Origin: Planctobacterium sp965279005
GTDB lineage: Bacteria; Pseudomonadota; Gammaproteobacteria; Enterobacterales; Alteromonadaceae
Assembly: GCA_965279005.1 (NCBI GenBank)
Contig: CBDIHK010000025.1
Coordinates: 124,001 to 188,000, forward strand
Direction of reading: 5' to 3'
Length of the DNA stretch: 64,000 nt
Shown here: positions 55,003 through 63,467 of the stretch, in pieces
Layout: each line of letters starts with the position of its first letter
Position numbering within the stretch: the stretch's first letter is position 1
Made by a program: the position numbers and the translations under genes
Notes under the pieces: model-generated
Told to the model about the DNA's origin: nothing
The model's database searches: none
What the model saw: only the letters and a program-made list of their open reading frames with translations

Positions 55003-55031
55003 CCTGAGCCAAGAACATTCCTGTAATACTA

Positions 55032-55058
55032 AACACCCCAGCTTGGGGTGTTTTTTTA
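55032..55058 (+). terminator. Terminator after yccA
   Basis: AACACCCCA/TGGGGTGTT around GCT, continuing into TTTTT. It separates yccA from tusD. Confidence 0.88.
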
Positions 55059-55082
55059 TGGGTGAAGCATTAAACTAGCCGC

Positions 55083-55460
55083 ATGAAACATATAGTCGTC
55101 CTAATAACCTCTGCCCTCTCCTGCAGCGCTAACCCAATCAGTGCAATTAGCTTTGTCAAAGCCGCAGTACAACAAGGCCACAAAGTTGATGTGTTTTTCT
55201 ATTCAGACTCAGTCGCAGACGCAAATGCACTTAGTAGACCGCTGAGTGACGAGCTTAATATGTACACCCAATACCGGGAGCTCGCGCGCGAACTTGGGAT
55301 CCCACTGCTTGTTTGTAACACTGCCGCCGCCCGCCGTGGCGTAGTCCCCAAAGAAGAACAAACTGATTTAGGATATAACCTTGAAGCGCCTTTTATAGCG
55401 GCAGGGCTAACTGAGTTCGCTAAGTTAAGCCAGCAGGCGGATCGTTTAGTACAGTTTTAA
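55083..55460 (+). CDS. tusD: Sulfurtransferase complex subunit TusD
   Basis: A 125-residue subunit of the TusBCD heterohexamer, which passes sulfur from TusA towards TusE and MnmA for 2-thiouridine at tRNA wobble positions. The active Cys is in LLVCNTAAARRGV (about residue 79). The length and DsrE fold are normal. It starts the tusDCBE operon, with tusC 7 bases after its stop. Confidence 0.95.
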   Translation: MKHIVVLITSALSCSANPISAISFVKAAVQQGHKVDVFFYSDSVADANALSRPLSDELNMYTQYRELARELGIPLLVCNTAAARRGVVPKEEQTDLGYNLEAPFIAAGLTEFAKLSQQADRLVQF

Positions 55461-55467
55461 CAACGCT

Positions 55468-55824
55468 ATGAAGTCATTTGCCATACTACAAACAAGCGCG
55501 CCATTAGCTAACCACGCAGGTATTGAAGCCCTGGATATGGCCATGTTGCTGGCCACCCTTGATATTGACACTGCATTTTTTATCGACGGTGACGGTGTAT
55601 ATCAATTATTGGCAGGTTTCGATCCCTCAACCATTGGCCAAAAGAACTTCGGCAAGACATATTCAGCTTTGCCATTTTATGACATAGACAAAATTTATGT
55701 GTGTAAGGAAGCAATACTTGAGAGGGGACTTGAACCCGCACAGATCCAAGGCGTTGCAGAAGTACTAGACAAACCAGCCTTTAACGACGCCCTCAGGCAA
55801 CAAAACTTTGTGGTGACGCTATGA
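55468..55824 (+). CDS. tusC: Sulfurtransferase complex subunit TusC
   Basis: A 118-residue DsrF/TusC protein, with SFAILQTSAPLANHAGIEALDMAM at its start. Structural partner of TusD; no catalytic Cys is needed. Its stop overlaps the tusB start by 4 bases, indicating translational coupling. Confidence 0.93.
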   Translation: MKSFAILQTSAPLANHAGIEALDMAMLLATLDIDTAFFIDGDGVYQLLAGFDPSTIGQKNFGKTYSALPFYDIDKIYVCKEAILERGLEPAQIQGVAEVLDKPAFNDALRQQNFVVTL

Positions 55825-56096
55825 CTACAGTACTGCATATTGTCACCGAGAAGGAAGCGCTTGAGGCTGCATTAGGGGCAGCGTCTCCAGATGATGCCAT
55901 TGTATTACTGGCTGATGGCAGCTACGCCCTTCCCTTACTAACTGATAACCTTGGGCAACGGCATGTTTATGCAATGCAGCCAGATACGGAAGCCAGGGGG
56001 CTGTTGGGGAAGCTCCCAGCCCAGGTGAAAATGATTAGTTATGAAAAATTGGTAGATTTGACGTTAACTTATGAGCGCAGTATCACCTGGCATTAA
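55821..56096 (+). CDS. tusB: Sulfurtransferase complex subunit TusB
   Basis: A 91-residue DsrH/TusB protein, recognised by the DAIVLLADGSYAL segment and its position. It completes the TusBCD complex. It overlaps tusC by 4 bases, and tusE starts 20 bases after it. Confidence 0.9.
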   Translation: MTTVLHIVTEKEALEAALGAASPDDAIVLLADGSYALPLLTDNLGQRHVYAMQPDTEARGLLGKLPAQVKMISYEKLVDLTLTYERSITWH

Positions 56097-56116
56097 ACAA
56101 CCATCGAATTAGAACA

Positions 56117-56455
56117 ATGCAATATTCAATTGATTTCCAAGGCAAACTGATCGAAACCGACAAACAAGGCTATTTGCTGAACGTAGCCGATTGGCAACCT
56201 GAACTTGCGCCACTACTGGCATCAAGTGAAAACATAGAATTAACGGAGAACCACTGGGAGGTAGTTAATTTCGTACGCGACTTTTACCTTGAATACAATA
56301 CGAGCCCGGCGATCAGGGCGTTGGTGAAAGCGATGTCGCTAAAGTTAGGGGCGGACAAGGGAAATAGCCGGTATTTGCACCGTCTATTCCCCAAAGGGGC
56401 GGCAAAACAAGCGACGAAGATAGCGGGTTTGCCCAAACCCGCCAAGTGCCTCTAG
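56117..56455 (+). CDS. tusE: TusE/DsrC sulfur relay protein
   Basis: A 112-residue DsrC-type protein. It takes sulfur from TusD and presents it to MnmA. The essential Cys is the penultimate residue (PKPAKCL). The body (LTENHWEVVNFVRDFYLEYNTSPAIRAL as outline; ...RYLHRLFPKGAAKQATKIAGLPKPAKCL) is typical. The operon order tusD-C-B-E is complete here. Confidence 0.95.
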   Translation: MQYSIDFQGKLIETDKQGYLLNVADWQPELAPLLASSENIELTENHWEVVNFVRDFYLEYNTSPAIRALVKAMSLKLGADKGNSRYLHRLFPKGAAKQATKIAGLPKPAKCL

Positions 56456-56461
56456 CAGGCA

Positions 56462-56599
56462 TTAGGAAGAGGTCATTCCTTCGTAAACCACGATAAATAT
56501 CTCCCAACCAATGTAGCCGACAAAGGCAATCAGCCCCATAATCGCCATCCAGTAGAAGCACTTCATCATAAACCTGAAATCGCCACTCTTCTTGTTCAT
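56462..56599 (-). CDS. 45-residue small membrane protein after serS
   Basis: A 45-codon frame with a good ribosome-binding site (GGAG, 6 bases, ATG). The product begins MNKKSGDFRFMMKCF and has one membrane segment (WMAIMGLIAFVGYIGWEIFI) and the tail VVYEGMTSS. It starts 19 bases after serS and is probably the last gene of the serS transcript. No family is known to me. Confidence 0.65.
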   Translation of the reverse strand: MNKKSGDFRFMMKCFYWMAIMGLIAFVGYIGWEIFIVVYEGMTSS

Positions 56600-56618
56600 T
56601 TACTACTCCTAAACAGCC

Positions 56619-57917
56619 CTAGCTATTTGGGCTTACAACTTCCAAACCGTTCATGTATGGCCGCAGCGCCTGTGGCACAACGACACTGCCATCTTCCTGC
56701 TGGTAATTTTCCAGTATTGCTACTAATGTACGGCCGATAGCTAAACCGGATCCATTTAAAGTGTGGATTAATTCTGGCTTTTTCTCGCCTTTCGCTCGAA
56801 ACCTAGCTTGCATGCGACGGGCTTGGAAATCTAACATGTTACTGCAGCTCGAAATCTCACGGTAGGTATTTTGCGCCGGTAACCACACTTCCAAATCGTA
56901 AGTCTTGGCACTGCCAAAGCCCATATCACCGGTACATAACAGTACTTTGCGATAAGGCAACTCCAATATTTGCAGGATCTTTTCAGCGTGGCCCGTTAAC
57001 TGTTCCAAGGCCTCAAATGACTTGCTGGGCTCCACTAGCTGGACTAATTCCACTTTTTCAAATTGGTGCTGCCTGATCAAACCACGGGTATCCCTGCCAT
57101 AGCTACCAGCCTCACTACGGAAACACGGCGTGTGTGCAGTCATCTTCAGAGGTAATTGGGCACTATCCAGTATCTCGCCACGGGCGATATTGGTAAGTGG
57201 TACTTCTGCTGTCGGTATCAGTGCCATGCCAATACCTTCTTCTGTTGCAGGCTGCGTATGGAACAGGTCTTCCCCAAACTTTGGCAATTGGCCAGTGCCT
57301 AGCAACGACTCATGGTTGACCAAGTAAGGCACATAACATTCCTGGTAACCGTGTTCCTGCGTATGTGTGTCAAGCATCAGTTGCGCAATTGCCCGGTGCA
57401 TCCTGGCTATGGTGCCATGCATAACAATAAAGCGGGAGCCGCTTAACTTAGTGGCCGTTTCAAAATCCAAACCATTGCCAAGCCCTGCGGCAATGTCGAC
57501 GTGATCCTTGACCTCAAATTCAAAGTGGCGGGGTTCGCCCCATTTGCTTATTTCTACATTGTCAGCCTCGTCCTTGCCTTCCGGCACTGAAGGATCCGGG
57601 ATATTCGGCACGGTTAGGGCAATATTTTGGATTTCCTCCAACAGTGCTTTTAATTGGTGCTCGGCATCGGCCAGATCTGACTTAAGCTGGGCAACGTGCG
57701 CTAACAAGGGTTCGATATCTTCCCCAACCGCTTTCGCTTTGCCGATGGATTTGGCACGGGTATTACGCTCGTTCTGCAATTCTTGGGTTTTAACCTGCAA
57801 CGCCCTGCGTTTTTCTTCCAAAGCATGCAACGTTGCCACATCAAGCTTAAACCCGCGCCTTGCCAGTTGTGCGGCAGTCGCTTCAATATCCGTACGTAAT
57901 AATTTTGAATCCAACAT
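56619..57917 (-). CDS. serS: Seryl-tRNA synthetase
   Basis: A 432-residue class II synthetase of normal length. The N-terminal coiled-coil arm (about 30-110) binds the long variable arm of tRNA-Ser and Sec. Motif 2 (TPCFRSEAGSYGRDTRGLIRQHQFEKVEL, given as outline) and motif 3 (GSGLAIGRTLVAILENYQ) are present. It belongs to the conserved ald-lrp-ftsK-lolA-rarA-crcB-serS block, with crcB 11 bases upstream. Confidence 0.98.
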   Translation of the reverse strand: MLDSKLLRTDIEATAAQLARRGFKLDVATLHALEEKRRALQVKTQELQNERNTRAKSIGKAKAVGEDIEPLLAHVAQLKSDLADAEHQLKALLEEIQNIALTVPNIPDPSVPEGKDEADNVEISKWGEPRHFEFEVKDHVDIAAGLGNGLDFETATKLSGSRFIVMHGTIARMHRAIAQLMLDTHTQEHGYQECYVPYLVNHESLLGTGQLPKFGEDLFHTQPATEEGIGMALIPTAEVPLTNIARGEILDSAQLPLKMTAHTPCFRSEAGSYGRDTRGLIRQHQFEKVELVQLVEPSKSFEALEQLTGHAEKILQILELPYRKVLLCTGDMGFGSAKTYDLEVWLPAQNTYREISSCSNMLDFQARRMQARFRAKGEKKPELIHTLNGSGLAIGRTLVAILENYQQEDGSVVVPQALRPYMNGLEVVSPNS

Positions 57918-57928
57918 GTAACTACAAT

Positions 57929-58309
57929 TTAACCTTTAACTATTTGCATCCCAGTCCAGGCCGCGCCCAAACAGAGAAACAAGTTCAATACAATATTCAA
58001 TGTCCCTTTCAGCCATTGCCCTTGTTGCAAAAGCAAAAGGCTATCTAAGGAGAAAGTGGAAAAAGTGGTAAAAGCGCCCAAGAAACCTATCGCAAACAAG
58101 GTACGCCAAGGCACAATAGGTAATTGTCCTTGCTCGGTTAGCGCGTACACCCAGCCAAGTAGGAATGACCCTAAAACATTGACCAGAAGTGTACCAAAAG
58201 GAAAACCTTTGCCAAGCCATTGCAGCATCATTTGTGCAACGAAAAAGCGCAAAGACGCTCCCAATGCGCCGCCAATGGCAACAAACAAATAAGCGTAAGC
58301 ATTAGTCAT
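57929..58309 (-). CDS. crcB: Fluoride channel CrcB/Fluc
   Basis: A 126-residue dimeric fluoride channel with four membrane segments. It shows GGALGASLRF, the Asn-containing NVLGSFLLGW and the Phe-box stretch GFLGAFTTFSTFSLD that line the pores. It overlaps the end of rarA by 8 bases. No fluoride riboswitch is seen upstream, as expected inside an operon. Confidence 0.94.
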   Translation of the reverse strand: MTNAYAYLFVAIGGALGASLRFFVAQMMLQWLGKGFPFGTLLVNVLGSFLLGWVYALTEQGQLPIVPWRTLFAIGFLGAFTTFSTFSLDSLLLLQQGQWLKGTLNIVLNLFLCLGAAWTGMQIVKG

Positions 58310-59609
58310 AGCGTTTTTGCCCGCTATTTTGGTCTAACTGGCGCAAATACTTAAGTTTTTCAGTAATTTGTTTTTCAAGACCGCGTGGTTCCGGGTGGTA
58401 TAGTTCGCTGCCCTTGATGGCTTCTGGAAAGTAGTCCTCGCCAGCGGCATAGGCATTGGGTTCATTGTGTGCGTAGCGGTAGCCCTCACCATGTCCCAGG
58501 TCTTTGGCTATTTTACTGGGCGCATTGCGCAGGTGGAACGGTACATCTAAATCGGGTGTCTCGCTGGCCAATTGCCGTGCAGCTTTGAAGGCCTTGTAAA
58601 CGGCATTGCTTTTAGCGGCTGTGGCACAAAAAACCGTGGCCTGGGCGATTGCCCTTTCACCCTCGGCCGGACCGACACGATGGAAAATATCCCATGCGTT
58701 TAATGTCACTTGCAACGCCCTGGGATCCGCATTGCCAATATCCTCCGAAGCTATCGCCAGGAGGCGTCGGGCCACGTATAGCGGGTCACCGCCCGCCTCA
58801 AGGATCCTGCAATACCAATACAATGCGGCATCAGGTGCGGATCCCCGGACAGATTTATGGAATGCTGAAATCAAATCGTAGAAATGATCACCCTGCTTAT
58901 CGAACTGGACAACCCTTCCCTCTACCGCAGCTTTTATGTCGGACTTACTGATATTGCCGCCTTGGCATATGCTAATGGCCAGTTCTAAGCAATTTAATGC
59001 CCGGCGACCATCGCCAGAGGCATAGTCTGCCAGCATACTTTTAGCGTCCCCTTCCAACTTGAGTGGCTGCTGGAGGCGTTCGCTTTCCAATGACAGCGCC
59101 CTGTTGATCAGGGTTTCTAATTCTGCTTTTGATAGTTTTTGCAGCACGTAAAGCCTAACCCGGGATAACAGAGCCCGATTTAATTCAAATGCCGGGTTTT
59201 CAGTGGTGGCACCGATAAAATAAAAAGTACCGTTTTCAATATGGGGTAAAAATGCATCTTGTTGTGATTTATTGAACCTATGCACTTCATCAACAAAGAC
59301 AATGGTTCGGGTGGAAAACTGTTCCAGGTTTTCCTTTGCTACTTTTACCGCTTCCCGTATTTCTTTCACACCAGCAGTAACAGCTGAGATCCTCATTAAA
59401 ATGGCATCATTTGCCGCTGCAACAAGCTCAGCCATAGTCGTCTTGCCGGTACCAGGTGGTCCCCAAAACACCATTGAATGCATATTGGCATTTTCTATGG
59501 CAGTGCGCAGTGGTTGGCCAGGTTTCAGTAAATGGCTTTGTCCTACATAATCAGCCAGCGATGCTGGGCGCATTCTCGCTGCAAGTGGTGAGTGATGGTC
59601 AATGGGCAC
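58302..59609 (-). CDS. rarA: Replication-associated recombination protein A (AAA+ ATPase)
   Basis: A 435-residue clamp-loader-like ATPase (also MgsA). Walker A is GPPGTGKTTMAE and Walker B VFVDEVHRFNKSQQDA; sensor 1 is FIGATTENPAFELN. It acts at stalled forks with RecA and SSB. Its ATG lies 34 bases after the lolA stop, in the conserved order. Confidence 0.97.
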   Translation of the reverse strand: MPIDHHSPLAARMRPASLADYVGQSHLLKPGQPLRTAIENANMHSMVFWGPPGTGKTTMAELVAAANDAILMRISAVTAGVKEIREAVKVAKENLEQFSTRTIVFVDEVHRFNKSQQDAFLPHIENGTFYFIGATTENPAFELNRALLSRVRLYVLQKLSKAELETLINRALSLESERLQQPLKLEGDAKSMLADYASGDGRRALNCLELAISICQGGNISKSDIKAAVEGRVVQFDKQGDHFYDLISAFHKSVRGSAPDAALYWYCRILEAGGDPLYVARRLLAIASEDIGNADPRALQVTLNAWDIFHRVGPAEGERAIAQATVFCATAAKSNAVYKAFKAARQLASETPDLDVPFHLRNAPSKIAKDLGHGEGYRYAHNEPNAYAAGEDYFPEAIKGSELYHPEPRGLEKQITEKLKYLRQLDQNSGQKRYD

Positions 59610-59643
59610 AATTGAAACCTATGTAAAAGTACAGCCTTTCCAA

Positions 59644-60270
59644 TTATTGGCTGCGCTGGTCATCCAATTCATAGCCATCAGGCACACTGAACCTGAATAT
59701 CGACTGGTCTAATGGCTTGTTTTGTACAATACCGGTAAACAACAGTTGGTTTACCTGCTCAATCCTATCAATAATGGTGATGCCGGTAAGCCTGCCGCTA
59801 TCAAAACTGAGCTTTATTTGGCTATATTCGGCGTCCTCTTGCAATGCGTTCATTAGGTAGTTACTACCATCTTGCACAACGCTATAATTTTGCCACGCAG
59901 TTGATTCAGGCTGTGCTAAAAGCATAATGGGATGGTTGCTAGCGGCCTCTGCTTGGTCTATGGCGATCACCTGTTCTACAAATGGGTCAACGTGCCAAAC
60001 AGTCAGGCCGTCTGCGATAAGCGTCAACTCATTTGGCGGCAAAGACTCCCAATACAGTTTTTGCGGATGTTGGATGAATAACTTGCCGTTAGCGGTTTGC
60101 AGTTCAACTTTTTGTGCGTCGTAGACCTTTTGTTCGAAAGAAGCACTGAAACTCTGTATTTCCATTAATTTTTTCTGCAGCAGTCCCTTCACAGTTGGCT
60201 TTGCCGAGGATTCAGCGTGTGCTGATAAAGGCAACAATAATACTAACAAATACAATACAAACTTCTTCAT
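59644..60270 (-). CDS. lolA: Periplasmic lipoprotein chaperone LolA
   Basis: A 208-residue periplasmic carrier that takes lipoproteins from LolCDE to LolB. A signal peptide (LYLLVLLLPLSAHA) is followed by the open beta-barrel with LLQKKLMEIQSFSASFEQ and the fold end FRFSVPDGYELDDQ. Its start lies 3 bases after the ftsK stop. Confidence 0.97.
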   Translation of the reverse strand: MKKFVLYLLVLLLPLSAHAESSAKPTVKGLLQKKLMEIQSFSASFEQKVYDAQKVELQTANGKLFIQHPQKLYWESLPPNELTLIADGLTVWHVDPFVEQVIAIDQAEAASNHPIMLLAQPESTAWQNYSVVQDGSNYLMNALQEDAEYSQIKLSFDSGRLTGITIIDRIEQVNQLLFTGIVQNKPLDQSIFRFSVPDGYELDDQRSQ

Positions 60271-60272
60271 AC

Positions 60273-62759
60273 TTAGTCCTTTGGTGGTGGTGGAGCAAGT
60301 ACATCGCGGTTGCCGTTATGCCCAGGCGGCGTGACCACGCCGTTTTGCTCCATTTGCTCCACCAGTCTAGCAGCCCTGTTATAACCTATCCTGAATTTGC
60401 GTTGCACGCCCGATACCGATGCCCGCCTTGATTCAGTAACAAAGGCAACTGCCTCATCGTAAAACTCATCCAGTTCACTGTTTTCGTCACCGGCCGGTTG
60501 CTCACCCGGTAACATCACGTCTGCCGTTGCCTCGCCGTTTAGGATTTCATCAATGTATTCCGGTTCACCGCGTTTCTTCCAGTCCGCAACTACAGCATGA
60601 ACTTCATGGTCATCAACAAAGGCACCATGCACCCGCGTCGGTACACCGGTACCGGGCGGCAAATACAGCATGTCCCCCATTCCCAATAGGGCTTCTGCCC
60701 CTTGTTGATCCAAGATAGTGCGGGAATCGATCTTAGAAGAAACTTGGAACGCAATACGGGTTGGGATATTCGCTTTGATTAATCCAGTAATAACGTCGAC
60801 CGAAGGCCTTTGGGTCGCGAGTACCAAATGGATACCCGCAGCCCGCGCTTTTTGTGCAATCCTGGCAATGAGTTCTTCTACTTTTTTGCCAACTATCATC
60901 ATCATGTCTGCAAATTCATCCACAACAACGACGATGCTAGGCAGCTTTTCCAGCTCAGGAGCCTCTGCATCCATACTTTGTTCCGGCGTCCACAACGGAT
61001 CCCGCAAAGGCATGCCTTCTTCCTTAGCTTTTAATACTTTGGCATTGAAGCCTTTTAGGTTGCGCACGCCCAGCGCGGACATCAGCCTGTAGCGACGCTC
61101 CATTTCACCCACACACCACCGAAGTGCATTGGCGGCTTCCTTCATGTCTGTTACCACTTCGGATAGCAAATGTGGGATACCTTCGTAAACCGAGAGCTCC
61201 AACATTTTTGGATCGATCATGATAAAGCGCACATCTTCGGGCGTCGATTTATAGAGCAAGCTGAGGATCATGACATTCACACCGACCGATTTACCGGAAC
61301 CGGTGGTACCAGCCACCAATAGGTGTGGCATTTTGGCTAGGTCAACCACAACGGGGTTACCGGAAATATCGGCGCCTAGTACCATGGTTAGGTTGGACGG
61401 GGCAGCCTGGAACTTGTTGCAGCCGATAACCTCGCTTAAGAACACCGTTTCCCGGTGTTTGTTAGGCAGCTCTAATCCAATAAACGATTTACCCGGAATA
61501 ACCTCGACTACCCGCACCGACATAGCAGACATGGCACGGGCAAGATCCTTAGCTAAGCCAGAGATTTTGGCGACCTTAACCCCTGGGGCAAGATCTAGTT
61601 CAAAACGGGTGATAACCGGACCTGGATACACCCCTACTACCTTGGCGTCGACATTAAAGTCGGCCAATTTCAATTCCACCAAGCGGGCAATTTGCTCCAG
61701 TTCAGCTTCAGAAATGGGATTTTCGCTTTTATTCGGCCTGTCCAATAAGTCAAAAGAAGGTATGGTGCCCTCTAGTTCGGGATCCACCATGTCTTTTTTC
61801 AGCCTAATAGGTTTGACACCTTGGATGGCGGGGTTGACGGCACTTTGGCTGCTCGCGTTGCCGTTTTGTGGAACTGGTACTTGTGCTCCCAAGCCAAAAT
61901 CATTGCCGTCATTGTCTTCTGAAACCAGTTCAACTGTAACCGGCTCAGGTTTAAAATTTCGGGTCGATGGCGGTTGCTCTAGGACTTCTTCCGCCTCGTG
62001 TTCTTCTGGTTTGTCCTGCGCCTGGCTGAAGTGTTGCTCCATTATGCGTTCACCCATTTCGGGATCTACACGCATACTGGTGATTTCGATATTGCGCACG
62101 CCACCTTTTGCATCTTTATTATCGAGTTTTTTGCTTTGGCCTAAGTTAGGCAAGCGCAGTGTTGTCTGGCCAATTAATTCAGGTAACGCCTTGGTTTTCC
62201 TAACCGCGAGTAAGGCATAGAATCCAGTGCCATCAACCACTGACAGCCAAGATAAACCGGTAGCCAAAGTAATACCTGTCATGCCAAAACAAAGTAACAA
62301 CAGGTTAGTTCCAACAACACTAAAAAATGGCACCAAAGCTTGCGTTATAGCATCTCCCACCATGCCGCCAGCGGTAACGCTAATACCATCGTCAACGTTG
62401 AGGCTGAACAGGCCTGCTATTCCCAATAATATTAAAATAGCCCCTATAATACGCAGGCCGATGGTCAAAAAGTCCCAATCAATAATAGATTTGATATTCT
62501 GGAAGATTAGCCAGCCACAAAAAGCAACACTAAAAGGGATCACCCAGGCACTAAAGCCAAATGTCCAATAAAGAAAATCAGCCACAAAAGCACCGACTGG
62601 GCCGCCAGCATTGTTAATAGTGCTGCTGAAGCCTGTCTGGCTCCACCCTGGATCCGCAGGATCGAAAGTGGCGATTGATAGATAAAGGAACAATGCAAAG
62701 CCGATGGACAGTATTAGGCCCACTTCTAGTAGTCTTTGCACTCCACTTAATCGAGGCAT
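60273..62759 (-). CDS. ftsK: DNA translocase FtsK
   Basis: An 828-residue protein that moves chromosome dimers at the septum. Four membrane helices fill residues 1-175. A moderately short Pro/Glu-rich linker (about 200-340) leads to the motor, with Walker A AGTTGSGKS near residue 487 and Walker B VVVVDEFADMMM. The gamma winged-helix domain that reads KOPS (SVSGVQRKFRIGYNRAARLVEQ as outline) ends the protein. The linker is much shorter than in E. coli, as in many marine relatives. Confidence 0.97.
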   Translation of the reverse strand: MPRLSGVQRLLEVGLILSIGFALFLYLSIATFDPADPGWSQTGFSSTINNAGGPVGAFVADFLYWTFGFSAWVIPFSVAFCGWLIFQNIKSIIDWDFLTIGLRIIGAILILLGIAGLFSLNVDDGISVTAGGMVGDAITQALVPFFSVVGTNLLLLCFGMTGITLATGLSWLSVVDGTGFYALLAVRKTKALPELIGQTTLRLPNLGQSKKLDNKDAKGGVRNIEITSMRVDPEMGERIMEQHFSQAQDKPEEHEAEEVLEQPPSTRNFKPEPVTVELVSEDNDGNDFGLGAQVPVPQNGNASSQSAVNPAIQGVKPIRLKKDMVDPELEGTIPSFDLLDRPNKSENPISEAELEQIARLVELKLADFNVDAKVVGVYPGPVITRFELDLAPGVKVAKISGLAKDLARAMSAMSVRVVEVIPGKSFIGLELPNKHRETVFLSEVIGCNKFQAAPSNLTMVLGADISGNPVVVDLAKMPHLLVAGTTGSGKSVGVNVMILSLLYKSTPEDVRFIMIDPKMLELSVYEGIPHLLSEVVTDMKEAANALRWCVGEMERRYRLMSALGVRNLKGFNAKVLKAKEEGMPLRDPLWTPEQSMDAEAPELEKLPSIVVVVDEFADMMMIVGKKVEELIARIAQKARAAGIHLVLATQRPSVDVITGLIKANIPTRIAFQVSSKIDSRTILDQQGAEALLGMGDMLYLPPGTGVPTRVHGAFVDDHEVHAVVADWKKRGEPEYIDEILNGEATADVMLPGEQPAGDENSELDEFYDEAVAFVTESRRASVSGVQRKFRIGYNRAARLVEQMEQNGVVTPPGHNGNRDVLAPPPPKD

Positions 62760-62855
62760 ATTGCTTACTTAGTTTTATTATATTGTTGTTGCCATTTTGA
62801 CCTTTCAGCAGTCCATGGCATTAGCGCACACCTATTGCTTTTTGCGTTAGGTTTT

Positions 62856-63341
62856 TTATTTCGTGTTTATCTTAACATAAGTAGATTGTTTTACTTCTTC
62901 CATTACCACATAAGTGCGAGATTCACTGACCCCCGGTAACCTAAGCAATATATCCCCTAGCAACTCCCTGTAGCTCGACATATCCGCAACCCGTGTTTTC
63001 AACAAATAGTCAAAGTTGCCCGACACTAAATGGCACTCTTGTATATCATCCAGCTTTTTTACTGCAGCTGCAAACTCTTCGAAGATGTCTACAGAGGTTT
63101 TTACCAGGGTGATTTCTACAAACACTAGCATGGCAGCACCCAGTTTTTCAGGCGCGACTTTAGCCGAATATCCGGTAATAAAGCCCTGGCTTTCCAACCT
63201 TTTTACCCTATCCAGGCATGGCGTAGGACTCAGCCCAACCCTCCTTGATAGCTCTACATTGCTTAGCCGGCCATTATGCTGCAATTCGTGCAAGATATTG
63301 CGGTCTATACGGTCTAATTCCTTTGGCGTTTTAACCAGCAT
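62856..63341 (-). CDS. lrp: Leucine-responsive regulatory protein
   Basis: A 161-residue Lrp/AsnC regulator. The N-terminal HTH (LDRIDRNILHELQHNGRLSNVELSRRVGLSPTPCLDRVKRLE in outline) binds DNA. The C-terminal RAM domain with GVSESRTYVVMEEVK senses amino acids and forms octamers. It diverges from ald with a 126-base gap, which suggests direct control of alanine dehydrogenase. Confidence 0.96.
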   Translation of the reverse strand: MLVKTPKELDRIDRNILHELQHNGRLSNVELSRRVGLSPTPCLDRVKRLESQGFITGYSAKVAPEKLGAAMLVFVEITLVKTSVDIFEEFAAAVKKLDDIQECHLVSGNFDYLLKTRVADMSSYRELLGDILLRLPGVSESRTYVVMEEVKQSTYVKINTK

Positions 63342-63467
63342 ATTACACCTTTAAATAGGTTTATTTCAGAGGATTATAACGAAAAGACGCGAATTAAAGT
63401 AATTTATTCTATTAAATTTCACCTATACTTACAGATTATAATATCAACCCTACTAGAGATTTTCCTT
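63342..63467. promoter_or_regulatory. Divergent lrp-ald promoter region
   Basis: 126 A+T-rich bases (for example AATTTATTCTATTAAATTTC at about 63400-63420) between divergent starts, of the kind bound by Lrp octamers. The exact promoter boxes are not resolvable by eye. Confidence 0.45.

Noticed and set aside
61270..62220. 316-codon + strand frame opposite ftsK
   Set aside because: Antisense to an essential conserved gene; low-complexity Ser/Thr/Leu text with no family resemblance.
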